A DNA stretch of 64,000 bases from the NCBI RefSeq assembly GCF_000298235.1, contig NZ_BAHE01000028.1:1-64000 (forward strand), read 5' to 3'. Position 1 is the stretch's first letter. Each line of letters begins with the position of its first letter. Below are positions 50,200-62,425 of this stretch, piece after piece. The notes beneath the pieces were generated by a model that worked only from the letters and a program-made list of their open reading frames with translations, ran no database searches and was not told where the DNA came from. The DNA comes from Gordonia namibiensis NBRC 108229 (GTDB lineage Bacteria; Actinomycetota; Actinomycetes; Mycobacteriales; Mycobacteriaceae). Made by a program: the position numbers and the translations under genes.

Positions 50200-52356
50200 A
50201 TGGCTTTTGCAGCAGAACGTCCGGTGCTCGCGCACTCCGAGTTCCGTCCGATCGGCGAGATCGAGCGCACTGAAGCCCGCTTCGAGGTGGTCAGCGAGTA
50301 CGAGCCCGCCGGTGACCAGCCCGCCGCGATCAAGGATCTGACCGCACGGATCCAGGCGGGGGAGAAGGACATCGTGCTCCTCGGTGCCACCGGTACCGGT
50401 AAGTCGGCGACGACGGCGTGGCTCATCGAGCAGGTGCAGCGCCCCACGCTGGTGATGGCACCCAACAAGACCCTTGCCGCGCAGCTGGCGAACGAGTTGC
50501 GCGAGATGTTGCCCAACAACGCCGTCGAGTACTTCGTGTCGTACTACGACTACTACCAACCCGAGGCGTACATCGCGCAGACCGACACCTACATCGAGAA
50601 GGACTCGTCGATCAACGACGACGTCGAACGACTCCGCCACTCGGCGACCTCGAGTCTGCTGTCCCGCCGCGACGTCGTGGTGGTGGCGTCGGTGTCCTGC
50701 ATCTACGGCCTCGGTACGCCGCAGTCGTACCTCGATCGTTCGGTCGAGCTCGAGGTGGGACAGGAGATCGACCGCGACGCCCTCCTGAGGCTGCTCGTCG
50801 ACGTGCAGTACACCCGCAACGACACGGCGTTCACCCGCGGCAGCTTCCGCGTCCGCGGCGACACCGTCGAGATCATCCCGTCCTACGAGGAACTCGCGGT
50901 GCGCATCGAGTTCTTCGGCGACGAGGTCGAATCGCTTTACTACCTGCATCCGCTCACCGGCGACGTCGTGCGTCAGGTCGACTCGCTGCGGATCTTCCCG
51001 GCCACCCACTACGTGGCGGGGCCGGAGCGGATGGAACGCGCGATGGCGTCGATCGAGCAGGAACTCGAGGAACGGCTTGCCGAGCTCGAGGGCAAGGGCA
51101 AGCTCCTCGAGGCCCAGCGCCTGCGGATGCGGACCACCTACGACCTCGAGATGATGCGCCAGGTCGGATTCTGCTCGGGCATCGAGAACTATTCGCGCCA
51201 TATCGACGGTCGTTCGGCCGGGAGTGCACCGGCGACGCTGATCGACTATTTTCCGGAGGACTTCCTCCTGGTCATCGACGAGTCGCATGTGACCGTCCCG
51301 CAGATCGGTGGCATGTACGAGGGCGACATGTCCCGCAAGCGCAACCTCGTCGAGTTCGGCTTCCGGCTCCCGTCTGCGGTGGACAACCGCCCGCTGACCT
51401 GGGATGAGTTCGTCGACCGCATCGGTCAGACCGTGTACCTGTCGGCGACGCCCGGACCGTACGAACTCGGTCAGTCGAACGGCGAGTTCGTCGAGCAGGT
51501 GATCCGCCCGACCGGTCTGGTCGACCCGCAGGTCGTGGTGAAACCGACCAAGGGGCAGATCGACGACCTGGTCCACGAGATCCGGCAGCGCACCGAACGC
51601 GACGAACGCGTCCTCGTCACGACGCTCACCAAGAAGATGGCCGAGGACCTCACCGACTACCTGCTGGAACTCGGCATCCGGGTGCGGTACCTGCATTCCG
51701 AGGTCGACACCCTGCGTCGTGTCGAGTTGCTGCGCCAGCTCCGGTCGGGTGACTACGACGTCCTCGTCGGCATCAACCTCCTCCGCGAGGGTCTCGACCT
51801 CCCGGAGGTCTCGTTGGTGGCGATCCTCGATGCGGACAAGGAAGGGTTCCTGCGCAGCACCACGTCGTTGATCCAGACGATCGGCCGTGCGGCCCGCAAC
51901 GTGTCAGGTGAGGTGCACATGTACGCGGACAAGATCACCGACTCGATGGCCAACGCGATCGAGGAGACCGAACGCCGCCGCGAGAAGCAGATCGCCTACA
52001 ACAAGGAGCGCGGCATCGACCCGAAGCCGTTGCGCAAGAAGATCGCCGACATCCTCGACCAGGTGTATCGAGAAGCCGAGGACGAGGCGGTTGCGGTCGG
52101 CGGTTCGGGCCGCAACGCGAGCCGCGGCCGCCGGGCGCAGGGCGAGGTGTCCAAGGCCGGCAGTGCGGGCGTGATCGAGAAGCGCGATGTCTCGGCCATG
52201 CCGCGCGCCGAGCTCGCGGATCTCGTGTCGCAATTGACCGATCAGATGATGAGCGCGGCCCGCGACCTGCAGTTCGAGCTGGCGGGCCGCCTGCGAGACG
52301 AGATCGCCGACCTGAAGAAGGAGCTTCGAGGAATGGACGCAGCGGGCATCAAGTAG
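50200..52356 (+). CDS. uvrB: excinuclease ABC subunit B
   Basis: 718 residues from ATG 50200 ([20 protein letters not shown]); the frame's earlier ATG at 49912 belongs to another region. UvrB features are Walker [16 protein letters not shown], the beta-hairpin region [26 protein letters not shown], the DEAH-like VIDESHVT, and motifs [14 protein letters not shown] and [11 protein letters not shown]-terminal UVR domain (about residues 670-710) follows. It loads onto damage with UvrA and presents it to UvrC for incision in nucleotide excision repair. Confidence 0.97.
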   Translation: MAFAAERPVLAHSEFRPIGEIERTEARFEVVSEYEPAGDQPAAIKDLTARIQAGEKDIVLLGATGTGKSATTAWLIEQVQRPTLVMAPNKTLAAQLANELREMLPNNAVEYFVSYYDYYQPEAYIAQTDTYIEKDSSINDDVERLRHSATSSLLSRRDVVVVASVSCIYGLGTPQSYLDRSVELEVGQEIDRDALLRLLVDVQYTRNDTAFTRGSFRVRGDTVEIIPSYEELAVRIEFFGDEVESLYYLHPLTGDVVRQVDSLRIFPATHYVAGPERMERAMASIEQELEERLAELEGKGKLLEAQRLRMRTTYDLEMMRQVGFCSGIENYSRHIDGRSAGSAPATLIDYFPEDFLLVIDESHVTVPQIGGMYEGDMSRKRNLVEFGFRLPSAVDNRPLTWDEFVDRIGQTVYLSATPGPYELGQSNGEFVEQVIRPTGLVDPQVVVKPTKGQIDDLVHEIRQRTERDERVLVTTLTKKMAEDLTDYLLELGIRVRYLHSEVDTLRRVELLRQLRSGDYDVLVGINLLREGLDLPEVSLVAILDADKEGFLRSTTSLIQTIGRAARNVSGEVHMYADKITDSMANAIEETERRREKQIAYNKERGIDPKPLRKKIADILDQVYREAEDEAVAVGGSGRNASRGRRAQGEVSKAGSAGVIEKRDVSAMPRAELADLVSQLTDQMMSAARDLQFELAGRLRDEIADLKKELRGMDAAGIK

Positions 52357-52402
52357 GGCCGTGACCTGCGTTCCCGTCGAAGACACAAGATCGCGTCCAT
52401 GT

Positions 52403-52421
52403 GCCGATCGCCACGATCGGC
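52403..52421 (+). terminator. 8-bp hairpin after uvrB
   Basis: GCCGATCG-CCA-CGATCGGC lies 46 bp beyond the uvrB stop. It is short but GC-rich and perfect; a T-tract is absent. Confidence 0.45.
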
Positions 52422-52533
52422 GGACAGACACGCCGCGGCAAACTAATGTCCCGGTGATAGAACCCTGCAGTATGGGGGATGTAGGTGACGCCTCGCTGAT
52501 GGGCAGCGAGGCGAATTCATGTCGGAGGTTGGG

Positions 52534-52980
52534 ATGAGCGCATACGAGACCATCGTCGTCGGGACCGACGGCTCGGAGTCGTCGATGAAGGCGGTGGAAC
52601 GTGCGGGGGCACTCGCGGGCGAAGGCGCGCAGTTGGTGATCGCGTGCGCATACTTCCCCAACGAGCGTGGTGCAGGGGAGGCCGCCGACATCCTCAAGGA
52701 CGAGGCCTACCAGGTCACCGGCTCGACGCCGACCGAGGAGATCCTGCGGACCGCGAAAGAGCGTGCGTCCAAGGCCGGAGCCGCCACCGTCGTCCAGCGC
52801 CCCGTCAAGGGTGCTCCGGTCGACGCGCTGCTCCAGCTCGTGAGCGACGTCAAGGCCGACCTCCTCGTCGTCGGTAACCGCGGCCTGAACTCGATCGCCG
52901 GGCGCCTTCTCGGATCGGTTCCGGCCGACGTGGCACGCAAGTCGGCATGTGACGTGCTGATCGTGCACACCACGGGTTAG
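52534..52980 (+). CDS. universal stress protein (UspA family)
   Basis: 148 residues from ATG 52534, with a TCGGAGG ribosome-binding site; ATG 52519 is an alternative. The Usp fold shows ETIVVGTDGSESSMKAVERA at the start and the ATP-binding loop VGNRGLNSIAGRLLGSVPAD (G-x2-G-x9-GS) near residue 115. It ends CDVLIVHTTG. It is a single-domain ATP-binding Usp, likely cytoplasmic and induced under stress or low oxygen, as in mycobacteria; no clear DosR box was found (see rejected items). Confidence 0.9.
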   Translation: MSAYETIVVGTDGSESSMKAVERAGALAGEGAQLVIACAYFPNERGAGEAADILKDEAYQVTGSTPTEEILRTAKERASKAGAATVVQRPVKGAPVDALLQLVSDVKADLLVVGNRGLNSIAGRLLGSVPADVARKSACDVLIVHTTG

Positions 52981-53014
52981 TCACCCGCACACGAACGCAA
53001 CGAGCGTCCCCGCC

Positions 53015-53917
53015 TCAGCGGGTGTCCGGGAAACCTCCGGCGCGCCCGAGGAGAGCGGGGACACTCTTTTCCAGGGACCTGCCCAGCCATTCCGCGGCCT
53101 CGATCAGGCCGTACATGTCGACGCCGGTCGTGACGTTCGACCGGTCCAGCGCATAGAGCAGGTCCTCCGACGCGATGTTGCCCGTCGCGGCCGGGGCGAA
53201 CGGGCAACCGCCGAAACCGCCGATGGACGCGTCCAGAGCGCCGGCCCCGCAGTCCAGGGCCGTCAGCGCATTGGCGTAGCCGGTGTTGCGGGTGTTGTGG
53301 AAATGCCAGCGCTGAGGGATGCCCGGTGCGTGTGCGGCCGCCAGGTCGGCGAGTGTGCGCACCTGTGCCGGGACGCCGACGCCGATGGTGTCGGCCAGGG
53401 CGATCTCGTCCGGTGCCGCGCCGTCGGTCAGGCGCGCGATGATCTCGCCGATCCACTCGGGGGCGACCTCCCCGGAGAACGGGCAGCCGAACGACACCGC
53501 GATGGTCACCGTCGTCCGTAGTCCGGCCTCGCGGGCATCATGTACGACGTCGATCGCCGCGGCGATGCCCTCGTCGACGCTGCAGCCCTGATTCCGCCGG
53601 CTGAACTCCTCGGTCGCGACAACCACCGCGTTGACCTCGTCGACGGCGGCGGTGAGGGCACGGTCGAGACCCCGGCGGTTGAGGACCAGACCGATGTAGG
53701 AGACGCCGTCGACGCGCGGAACCTGGGCCATGACCTCCTCGGCACCGGCCATCTGCGGAACCCGCTTCGGATTGACGAAACTGACCGCTTCGACGCGTCG
53801 GACGCCGGCGTCGACACTGCGCGAGATCAACTCGACCTTGTCGTCGACCGACAGGAGGGTCTGCTCGTTCTGGAGGCCGTCGCGGGGGCCGACCTCGACC
53901 AGTTGCACGCTCGTCAT
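53015..53917 (-). CDS. hydroxymethylglutaryl-CoA lyase
   Basis: 300 residues. The HMGL-like TIM barrel opens with [13 protein letters not shown], with catalytic-site R and D (RD in PRDGLQNE). [13 protein letters not shown] holds the metal-binding histidines. [15 protein letters not shown] matches the lyase signature containing the catalytic cysteine. It cleaves HMG-CoA to acetoacetate and acetyl-CoA in leucine breakdown. The neighbouring genes do not encode other steps of that pathway, and the gene stands alone, convergent with the Usp gene and divergent from the NRPS locus. Confidence 0.92.
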   Translation of the reverse strand: MTSVQLVEVGPRDGLQNEQTLLSVDDKVELISRSVDAGVRRVEAVSFVNPKRVPQMAGAEEVMAQVPRVDGVSYIGLVLNRRGLDRALTAAVDEVNAVVVATEEFSRRNQGCSVDEGIAAAIDVVHDAREAGLRTTVTIAVSFGCPFSGEVAPEWIGEIIARLTDGAAPDEIALADTIGVGVPAQVRTLADLAAAHAPGIPQRWHFHNTRNTGYANALTALDCGAGALDASIGGFGGCPFAPAATGNIASEDLLYALDRSNVTTGVDMYGLIEAAEWLGRSLEKSVPALLGRAGGFPDTR

Positions 53918-54136
53918 GCCCCCAATCTTGCCCCGTCGCGGTCACTTGGTGTGACGGGATTCCTTCCCTCGGGCAGATGTCGGTCGAACGACCGAATCCA
54001 AACCGCAACCCGACGTCTTCGGTGTGACGTGAGTTGCTCCTGGGCCTCTAAGGGGCTGATGAGGTCCCACCTGCCACACCTGTGCGGCGCCGGATGTGAC
54101 GAGGCTCTCAGGCGTGAGATGCGCTGTATCACTTTC

Positions 54137-54165
54137 GATCTCAAAAGAGATGTAAAGCGTATGAT
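54137..54165 (+). promoter_or_regulatory. candidate NRPS promoter with embedded palindrome
   Basis: TATGAT at 54160-54165 is a near-perfect -10. ATCTC-AAAA-GAGAT (54138-54151) forms an inverted repeat just upstream, flanked by CTTT and AAAG; this could be a repressor or activator site. A transcript from here would begin about 54172, so ATG 54161 cannot be the start and ATG 54251 becomes the best one, with a leader of about 80 nt. No IdeR box is seen. Confidence 0.5.
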
Positions 54166-54250
54166 TCGTGGCTGTTCGGCGAACGCCTCGGGGGACGGGT
54201 CAGCGGCGCCGTCGAACGACCAAATCGCCGACGACTGGTTCGGACGTGGA

Positions 54251-57200
54251 ATGGATGAAGAATCACCCCTCGGTGAGGGGATCCCACAAGTTGGGTACGG
54301 GGAGGGGCGCCGGGGAGGGCGCAGCGAAGCTAGGGGGGTCGACCTGCTGGATCTCACCGCGGCTCAACGTGCCATGTGGTTCGCCGAGAACCTCGACGAC
54401 GACCACTCGATCACCATCGCGCATTACCTGGACATCGTCGACGACGGGCGTCCATTCGACCGAGAGCTGTTCCGCCGCGGCGTCATCGAGGGTTCGCGGG
54501 AACTCCAGACCGCCTACACCCGGATCGCCGAGGTCGACGGCACGCCGATGCAGTACATCGACGAGTCGCTGCCGTTCGACGTGGTGGAACTGGACCTGCG
54601 TGACCGGCCCGACCCGCTCGCCGCGGCCGAGGAGTGGATGCGTGCGGACCACGAGCGCCCGGTCGACCTGCTGAACGACCCGGTCGGTTTCGCCGCCTTC
54701 ATCCGCGTGGCGGACGACCGTACCTACTGGTACATGCGCGGTCACCACATCGCCTTCGACGGTTACGGCGCGCTCGTCTGCCTGCACGAAGCGGTGGCGC
54801 GCTACAACGCCGCGGTCGCGGCCGAGGCCCGCGTCCCACCGCGGCGAGCGACCCTTGCCGAGGTGGTCGCCGACGATGCCGCCTACCGCCAGAGCACGCG
54901 TCACGAGAAGGACCATGCGTTCTGGGCGGAACGCGCCGCCGGACTGCCCGAACGTGTGTCACTGGCCACCCATCCGGCCACCACCGGCATCCGAAACGAG
55001 ACCGTGGTGGCCGCGGGGATGCTCGACGCCGACCTCGACAGCCGTCTGCGACGCCGCGCCCGAGAGCTGGACGCTTCCGTCGCGGCGGTTCTCACCGCGG
55101 CGTTCGCCGCATTCCTGGCACGGATGTCCGGTGCCGACGACATCGTGCTGAGTCTGCCCGTCACGGCTCGCACCACTGCCCGGATCAAACAGTCGATGGG
55201 CATGGTCTCCAACATGCTGCCGTTGCGCGTCGACGGTGTGGGCGCGGCGACCTGTGCCGATGTCGTCGCCGCGGTCACCTCGGAGATCACCGCGGTTCTC
55301 CGCCATCAGCGGTACCGCTCCGAGGACATCCGTGCCGCAGCCGGATTCGGCGATGCGACCGGTACGTCCTTCGGTCCGCTGGTGAACCTCCTGCTCTTCG
55401 ACAAGCCGATCGAGATCGACGGGGCCCACGTCAGCTATCACATGCTGTCCGCGGGCATGGTCGAGGACCTCGTGATGAACGTCTTCGCCGCAGGTCCCGA
55501 CGCGCCGCTCGAGGTGGGTCTCCACGCCAACCCGGCCCTGTACGACCCCGAGGAGTTGCGCACCCACCGGGCGCGGCTGCTTCACGTTCTCGAGCAGTTC
55601 ATCGAGGCCCCGGATCGTCCGGTGGCGGCACTGGACCTGCTCATCCCGGGTGAGCCGGCGGCGGTCGAGCGGCTCGGTGACGGCGGTCCGGCGGTCGGCG
55701 TCGCCGGCGAGCACATCCTGGCTCCCTTCGCACGACAGGTCGCCGCGACGCCGGATTCGACCGCGCTCGTCTTCAGGGACTCGCGCCTCACCTACCGCGA
55801 GATGTCGCTGGCGGTCGACGGATTCGCGCGTGTCCTCGCGGACGAGGGGGTCGTCGCGGGAGACCGGGTGATCGTCGCGCTCGATCGCTGCCTGGAACAG
55901 GTGTGTGCGATCTACGCGATCATCGGCCTCGGGGCGGTGTACGTACCCGTCGATCCGGCCGAGCCGGAGGAACGACGCCACGCCATTGCCACGATCGTCC
56001 GGCCTGCGCTCACCGTGGACGCACAGTTCCTCGCCGACCGTGGGATCGATGCGATCGACGCCGGGGCGGGTCCGGAGGACGAGGTACCACCGCGTCGCTC
56101 CCGTCCGTTGCCGCATCAGCCCGCGTACGTGATCTTCACGTCCGGCTCGACCGGTGTACCGAAGGGGGTCGAGGTCGACCACGCGGCGCTCGAGCACCGC
56201 CTCGCATGGATGCAACGAGATCATCCGATCGGCCCCGACGATGCGGTGCTCTACAAGACCCCGGCGACCTTCGACGTGTCGGTGTGGGAGCTGTTGTGGC
56301 CCCTGCAGACCGGTGCGCAGATGGTCATCGCCGAACCGGACGGCCACCGGGACCCCGAGTACTTGCGGAACCTCATCGACGAGGCCGCGGTCACCGTGCT
56401 GCACTTCGTCCCGTCCATGCTCGACGCCTATCTCGACGTCGTGGGTCAGACCGAGAACGGGTCGGGTACGCCGACGTCGCTGCCCGACCGGGTCCGCTGG
56501 GTCTTCACCTCCGGGGAGGCGCTGTCGGCGCAGCTGGCTCGTCGCCTCCGCCGGACCTCGTCAGCCGGCCTGGTCAACCTCTACGGCCCCACCGAGGCGG
56601 CCATCGACGTCACGTCCCATCGGGTGACTTCCGACGACACCGTCGTGCCCATCGGGCGACCGGTGGCGGGCACCGTCGTGCGCGTTCTGGATCGCCGCCT
56701 GCGGCCGGTCCCGGTCGGCGTCGCCGGTGAGCTGTGTCTGGTGGGCCCGCAGCTGGCCAACGGCTACCTCGGCGCGATGGCGCAGACCGCCTCCCGGTTC
56801 GTGGCCGACCCGTTGGGCGAGCCGGGTGCCCGGATGTACCGGACCGGCGACCTGGTGCGGTGGACGCAGAACGGAGAACTCGAGTACCTGGGTCGCAGCG
56901 ACCATCAGGTGAAGATCCGCGGGCAACGGGTTGAGCTCGGCGAGGTCGAATCGGTGGTCGCGACGATGCCCGGTGTCGACGCGGTGGTCGTCGTGGCTCG
57001 GCGAGATCTCGGGCCGGCGCCGGTACTCGTGGCGTACGTCCGCGGGACCTCCGGGGTCCCCGACTCGGACGCCGTCCGCGCCTTCTGCCGCCGGCGGCTG
57101 CCCGGCCACATGGTGCCGCTCGCCGTGGTGTTCCTCGACGCCTTCCCGACGAACCGCTCCGGAAAGCTCGACCAGTCGGCGTTGCCCGCCCCGGACCTCA

Positions 57201-60200
57201 CGGACAAGACCACGGAGTTCCGTGAGGCCCGGACACCGGCGGAGAAGGCGATCGTCTCGATGGTCGCCGAGGCCCTGGGCCGGGAACGGGTCAGCCTGTC
57301 GGACAATCTTTTCGCCCTCGGCGCCGACTCACTCCTCGCAGCCCGCATGGTGTCCCGTGCCCGGATCGGACACGGTCTGACGATCGCCCTGACCGACGTC
57401 TTCGACAGTGACGACCTCGCCGACCTTGCTTCCCGAGCCGTCGTGGCGGACACCGTGCCGGAACCGCCGGAGCGTCGCCTTCCACCGCGCCCGGCGCGGA
57501 TTCCGTTGTCCCAGGCGCAGATCCGGCTGTGGTTCATCAACCGCATGTCCCCGACCGAGTCGACCTACAACATGTCCGGTGCGCTTCGGCTCACCCATGC
57601 GGTGGATCCCGAGGTGCTCCATCGCGCGGCGCTCGATGTCCTCGACCGGCACGAGATCCTGCGTACCGTGTTCCCGGCGGTCGACGGCGAACCGGAACAG
57701 CGCATCCTCGACACCGCGACCGCGGGCGCCGTGTTCGACTCCGAACCGATCGATGTCGGTGAGCGGGGTCTCGATGCGGCGATCTCCGCGATCACCGAGG
57801 TGGGATTCGATCTCGCCGAGGAGATCCCGTTCCGCTTCCGCCTCCTCACCGGGGACCCTCGCGGCTACGTCGTGGTGCTCGTCCTTCACCACATCGCGGC
57901 CGACGGGCATTCGTTGCGGCCGCTGCTCCGGGACCTGATGACGGCCTACGAGAGCAGGCGCGCCGGGGAACAACCCGAGTTCACACCGCTCCCGATGCAA
58001 TACGCCGATGTCGCCGTCGAACGCGCCGAGGTCCTCGGAACCCCGGAACGGCCGTCGCCCGCGCTGGTCGAGGGACTCGAGTTCTGGCGCACCGAACTTC
58101 ACGGCGCACCCGACCTTCTGCAACTGCCCACCGATCGCCCGCGCCCGCGGGTGATGTCCAGCGCGGGAGATCACCTCGACGTCACTCTGGACGCCGAGCT
58201 GTCGGCCGGGCTCCGCCGCCTCGCGACGACCCTCGCCGTCACGCCGTTCGCCGTCTTCCAGTCGGCCCTGGCCCTCACCCTCGGCAAGCTCGCCGCGGTG
58301 GACGACGTCAGCATCGGCACCGCGGTCGCCGGACGCGACGACCCGGCGGTTGCCGAACTGGTCGGCATGTTCGTCAACACCGTCGTCCAGCGCACTTCGC
58401 TGCGCCCGGACGACACCGTGCGGGATCTCGTGACCTCGGCGCATCGTCGTTGCGCGCGGGCGATGAGTCACGCCGACGTCCCCTTCGAACGCGTCGTCGA
58501 CGCCGTCGCGCCGCAACGGTCGCCGTCCCATTCGCCGCTGTTCCAGGTCGCCTTGAGCGTGCAGCCCGACCAGTTGACCGAGCTGTCGCACTGGACGGGC
58601 TCGGCGGAACTGCTCGATGCGCGGGTGCCGGCGGCGAAGTACGACGTCACCGTCTCGGTGACCGAACGCACGGACGACTACGAGGTCGAATTCGCCTATG
58701 CCACCGACCTGTTCGATGAGCAGACGATCCGCGACATGGCGAGCCGGTTGCGCCTGGTCCTGAGCCAGATGGTGTCGGCGCCCGACCGTTCCCTCGCCTC
58801 GATCGACCTGCTCGAGCCCGACGCGCTCCGCGCACTCGCCGCACCGCTTCGCGGCGCGCAGCCGGAGACGACCCTCGCCGAACTCATCGCACGGGGAATC
58901 GCCTCGGCAAATCCCTCCGCCGTCGCCCTGACGGGTGACGCCCGGGCCGGTACCGGGCGACTCACCTGGGCAGAGGTGGCGACCGCGACCCACCAGTTGG
59001 CCCGCCTCCTCGCCGACCGCGGCATCGGTCCGGGAGATGTGGTCGCCGTCAGCATTCCACGATCCCCACGGATGGTCCTCACCATGCTCGGCGTGGCGAT
59101 GAGTGGCGCCGCCTTCGTCATCATCGACGCGCGACTGCCGGTGCGCCGCCGAGCTGCGATGCTCGCCGACAGCGGCGCCGCACTCGTGATCACCGTCGAC
59201 TCGGTGGTGGTCGCCGACCGTGCCGCCGACCCGGATGCTGCACCGCAGCAGCGTGACCTCGGCGTCGAGGAGTGGCTGCTCGACGACCTCGAGGTGGAGC
59301 TGAACCTCGCAGGACGCCGCGACCATCCGGTCACCGACGCGGACCGAACCCGAGGCGCCCGCGTCGACGATCTCGCATACCTGCTCTTCACCTCCGGATC
59401 GACCGGACGTCCGAAGGCGGCGGCGGTCACCCACGCGGGCCTCGCGGAGATGGTCGCCGAGCAGCAGAACCGACTCGGTGTGACCCGTGCGTCCCGCGTA
59501 CTGCAGCTCGCCGCACCGGGGTTCGACGTCGCGGTCTGGGAGATCATCCTCGCGATCTGTGCGGGCGCGGAACTGGTGATCAGTCCGCCCGATGTGTTCG
59601 CCGGCCCCGAACTCGCCGACGTCATCACCCGGCACCGGGTCACGCACGCCTGCGCCACTCCGACGGCGCTCGCCACGATCGATCCGGCGGAGATCCCCGG
59701 CGTCGAGACGATGATGGTGGCGGGGGAGGACTGCCCGCCGGAACTCGTCGAGCGATGGGACGCCGATGGCAGACCGCTGCTCAACCTGTACGGTCCCACC
59801 GAGACCACGATCTGGGTGACGCTCTCCCCGCCGTTGCGCGCGACGGCGCCGGTGACCATCGGCCGGCCTATCTCCGGCGTCGGGGCACGGGTTCTCGACG
59901 CGGGACTGCGCCCGGTGCCGTCCGGCGTCGTGGGCGAACTCTATCTCGCCGGGCGGGCGCTCGGACGCGGGTACCACGGACGGGCGGGACTGACTGCGGG
60001 CCGGTTCGTCGCCGACCCCTTTGGGACCGGCACCCGGATGTACCGCACCGGCGATCTCGTCTCGTGGACAGCCGACGCCCAGTTGATCTACCACGGCCGC
60101 AACGACTTCCAGATCAAGATCCGCGGCATGCGGGTCGAGCCGGGGGAGGTCGACGCCGTTCTGGTCACCCACCCCGACGTCGAGCACTCGGTGAGTGTCG

Positions 60201-62421
60201 GGATGCCGACGCCGGCGGGCGACACGGTCCTGGTCTCCTATGTGACGGGGGTGCCGGGACGCAACCCCGCCCCCGAGCAGATCGTCGACCATGCGGTATC
60301 CCATTTGCCGGCGCACCTCGTCCCGCACACCGTCCAGGTGCTCGACGAGTTCCCGGTGACCCGGACCGGCAAGGTCGACCGGCGCGCGCTGCCGGCCGTC
60401 GAGATCTCGCCCGCACGCGAATACGTCGCTCCCCGAAGCCGTCTCGAGGCGGCCGTGGCGCAGATCTTCGCCGACGTGCTCGGACTCCAGACGGTCAGTG
60501 TGCACGACGGATTCTTCGAACTGGGCGGCAGTTCGCTGTCGGCGACCAAGGTGACCTATCGGGTGGAGCAGCACATCGACCGGCGGGTCCCGCTGGCGCT
60601 GCTGTTCGAGAACCCGACGGTGGCGAGCTTCGTCGCCGCACTGAGCACGGTCGAATCCACCGGCGCGGGCAGGGTTCTGACACCCCGGGAGCGGCCGCAC
60701 ATGGTCGACCTGACCGGTGTCCAACGCGGACTATGGTCGCTCAACCAGATCGATCCGGCATCGTCGGCGTACAACGTGGGGCTCACCCTCGAACTCGACG
60801 GCCCACTCGACGTCTCGGCCCTGACCGGGGCGCTCGACGACGTGATCGCCCGCCACGAGTCCCTCCGGACGCGCTACCCGTTGCACGAGGGGCGTCCGGT
60901 GCAGGTCATCATCCCGGCCGCCGATGCCCTGCGCGGCTTCCGGGTGGCCCTCGTCGACACCACCCCGGACCGCGTCGAGGAGGAGATCGCCGCCGTCGTC
61001 GAACCGGGCTTCGATCTGACCGGCCCCAACGCGGTCCGTGCTGCGATCCTCCGGCTCGCCGCCGACCGTCACCTCCTCGTCTTCGTGGTGCACCACATCA
61101 ACGCCGACGGCGGTTCGTTGCGGCCGCTGGCCCGCGACCTCACCACCGCCTACCGCGCCCGGATCGATGGGCAGGCGGGTCCCTGGACCGCAGTCGTGAA
61201 CCCGGTGCGGGTGCAGTACGCCGACTACGCGATCTGGCACGCCGAGCGACTGTCGTCCGAGGCGTCCGGCGGAATCACCGAGGAGCAGGCCCAGCTGGAG
61301 TACTGGGAGCAACGCCTCGGGACGGTCCGTGAACCCGCCGTGATCCCGACGGACCGGCCGCGCCCCGTGGAACCCCGGCACCGCGGAGACGTGGTCGACG
61401 TGAGTGTCCCGCCGGAGACCGCGACGGTGCTCAAACACCTTGCTCGCGTGAACAACACGACGCAGTTCGTGGTGATGCACGCAGCGCTCGCCGTGTTGAT
61501 CGGCCGGCTTTCCGGCCGCGAGGACGTCGTGATCGGCACGCCGTTCGCGGGCCGCGACGATCCCGCTCTCGCCGACATGGTCGGCATGCTCGCGACCACG
61601 GTGCCGCTGCGTACCCGTCTGCGTCTCGACGAACCGTTCGACGAGCTGCTGCGACGCGTACGGACCGAGGACGTCACCGACCTCGCCCACGCCGACGTCG
61701 CCTTCGACCAGATCGTCGACCACCTGAACCGCGTCGGGAAGGGACCGGCTCGCCGGGGCCGGCACAACCCGCTGTTCTCGGTCATGCTCTCGTACCAGAA
61801 CCTCGACATCCCCGCGATGAGCCTCGACGGTCTGTCCGTTCGTCTGCGACCGTCGTCGTCTCTGGCGGCCAAGGTCGACCTCGAGATCATGGTGTACCCC
61901 GACGACCTCGACGGGGTGGACCGGGGTGGTGCGCTCGGTGGCCAGATCGCCTACGACACCGACCTCTTCGACCGTGCCGGCGCCGAACGGATCGCGGAGC
62001 GGTACCAGAACCTGCTCATCGACATCGCCGCCCGGCCGGGGACGCCGGTGGGCGACCTGTCGATCTGGGCCGACGGGCAGTCGGCCGAGATCGTCGACGC
62101 CGAGCAGCCGCTGCACGAACTCGTGTCCACGGTCGCGGCGACGGCGCCGGATGCGGTGATCGGCATCCCCGGGGCACCCTCGGTCACGTTCGCCGATCTC
62201 GAGGCCACCTCGGTGGCCATGGCGTTCTCCGTGCCGGACGAGGACCCGTCGGAGGCCTTGACGGTCGCGGTCACCACGCTCCTCGCCGACGCCGACCGGA
62301 CCATCGACGAGGTGTTCGCGTGCGTCCGCACCGCGGCGACAACCGCCCTGTCCGGGCGCGTCGACGCAGTGCCCGGTGACGCAATCCCCGGTGAACCACG
62401 ACGGAACCGGGTGGAGCCCGC

Positions 62422-62425
<4 letters not shown>
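54251..62425 (+). CDS. non-ribosomal peptide synthetase, C-A-T-C-A-T-C
   Basis: 2724 residues from ATG 54251. Domains: C1 about 33-470 (HHIAFDG at 165), A1 485-985 (FTSGSTG near 628), T1 with phosphopantetheine Ser1027 (LGADSL), C2 1080-1520 (HHIAADG at 1213), A2 1535-2050, T2 with Ser2095 (LGGSSL), C3 2148-2590 (HHINADG at 2281). No thioesterase or epimerase is seen. The A1 pocket reads D-V-W-H-F-S-L-I-D-K, the serine code with one conservative change. A2 reads D-V-W-C-M-A-L-I-W-K, not assigned. A starter-position C domain before a serine module resembles the EntF layout, so an acylated or aryl-capped serine is possible. About 120 residues after C3 are described under findings. It is coupled to the next NRPS by a GTGA overlap. 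Confidence 0.92.

Noticed and set aside
52436..52455. DosR-type dormancy box upstream of the universal stress gene
   Set aside because: ACTAATGTCCCG matches one half of the DosR palindrome, but the other half (GGGAC side) is missing; by eye about 12 of 20 positions agree.
53918..54130. IdeR (iron) box for the NRPS, as expected for a siderophore gene
   Set aside because: No TTAGGTTAGGCTAACC-like palindrome is present in the leader, so iron control is not supported here.
53540..54250. Upstream extension of the NRPS frame to 53540
   Set aside because: It lies opposite the HMG-CoA lyase gene and across the -10 TATGAT. It has no condensation-domain sequence, so the NRPS is taken to begin at 54251.
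57329..60724. Very long minus-strand open frame (1131 codons) opposite the NRPS, and similar long minus-strand frames opposite polA, rpsA and uvrB
   Set aside because: Their translations are rich in Arg/His/Asp/Val repeats and mirror the codon periodicity of the sense genes. They have no domain motifs or ribosome-binding sites. They are shadows of high-GC coding DNA.
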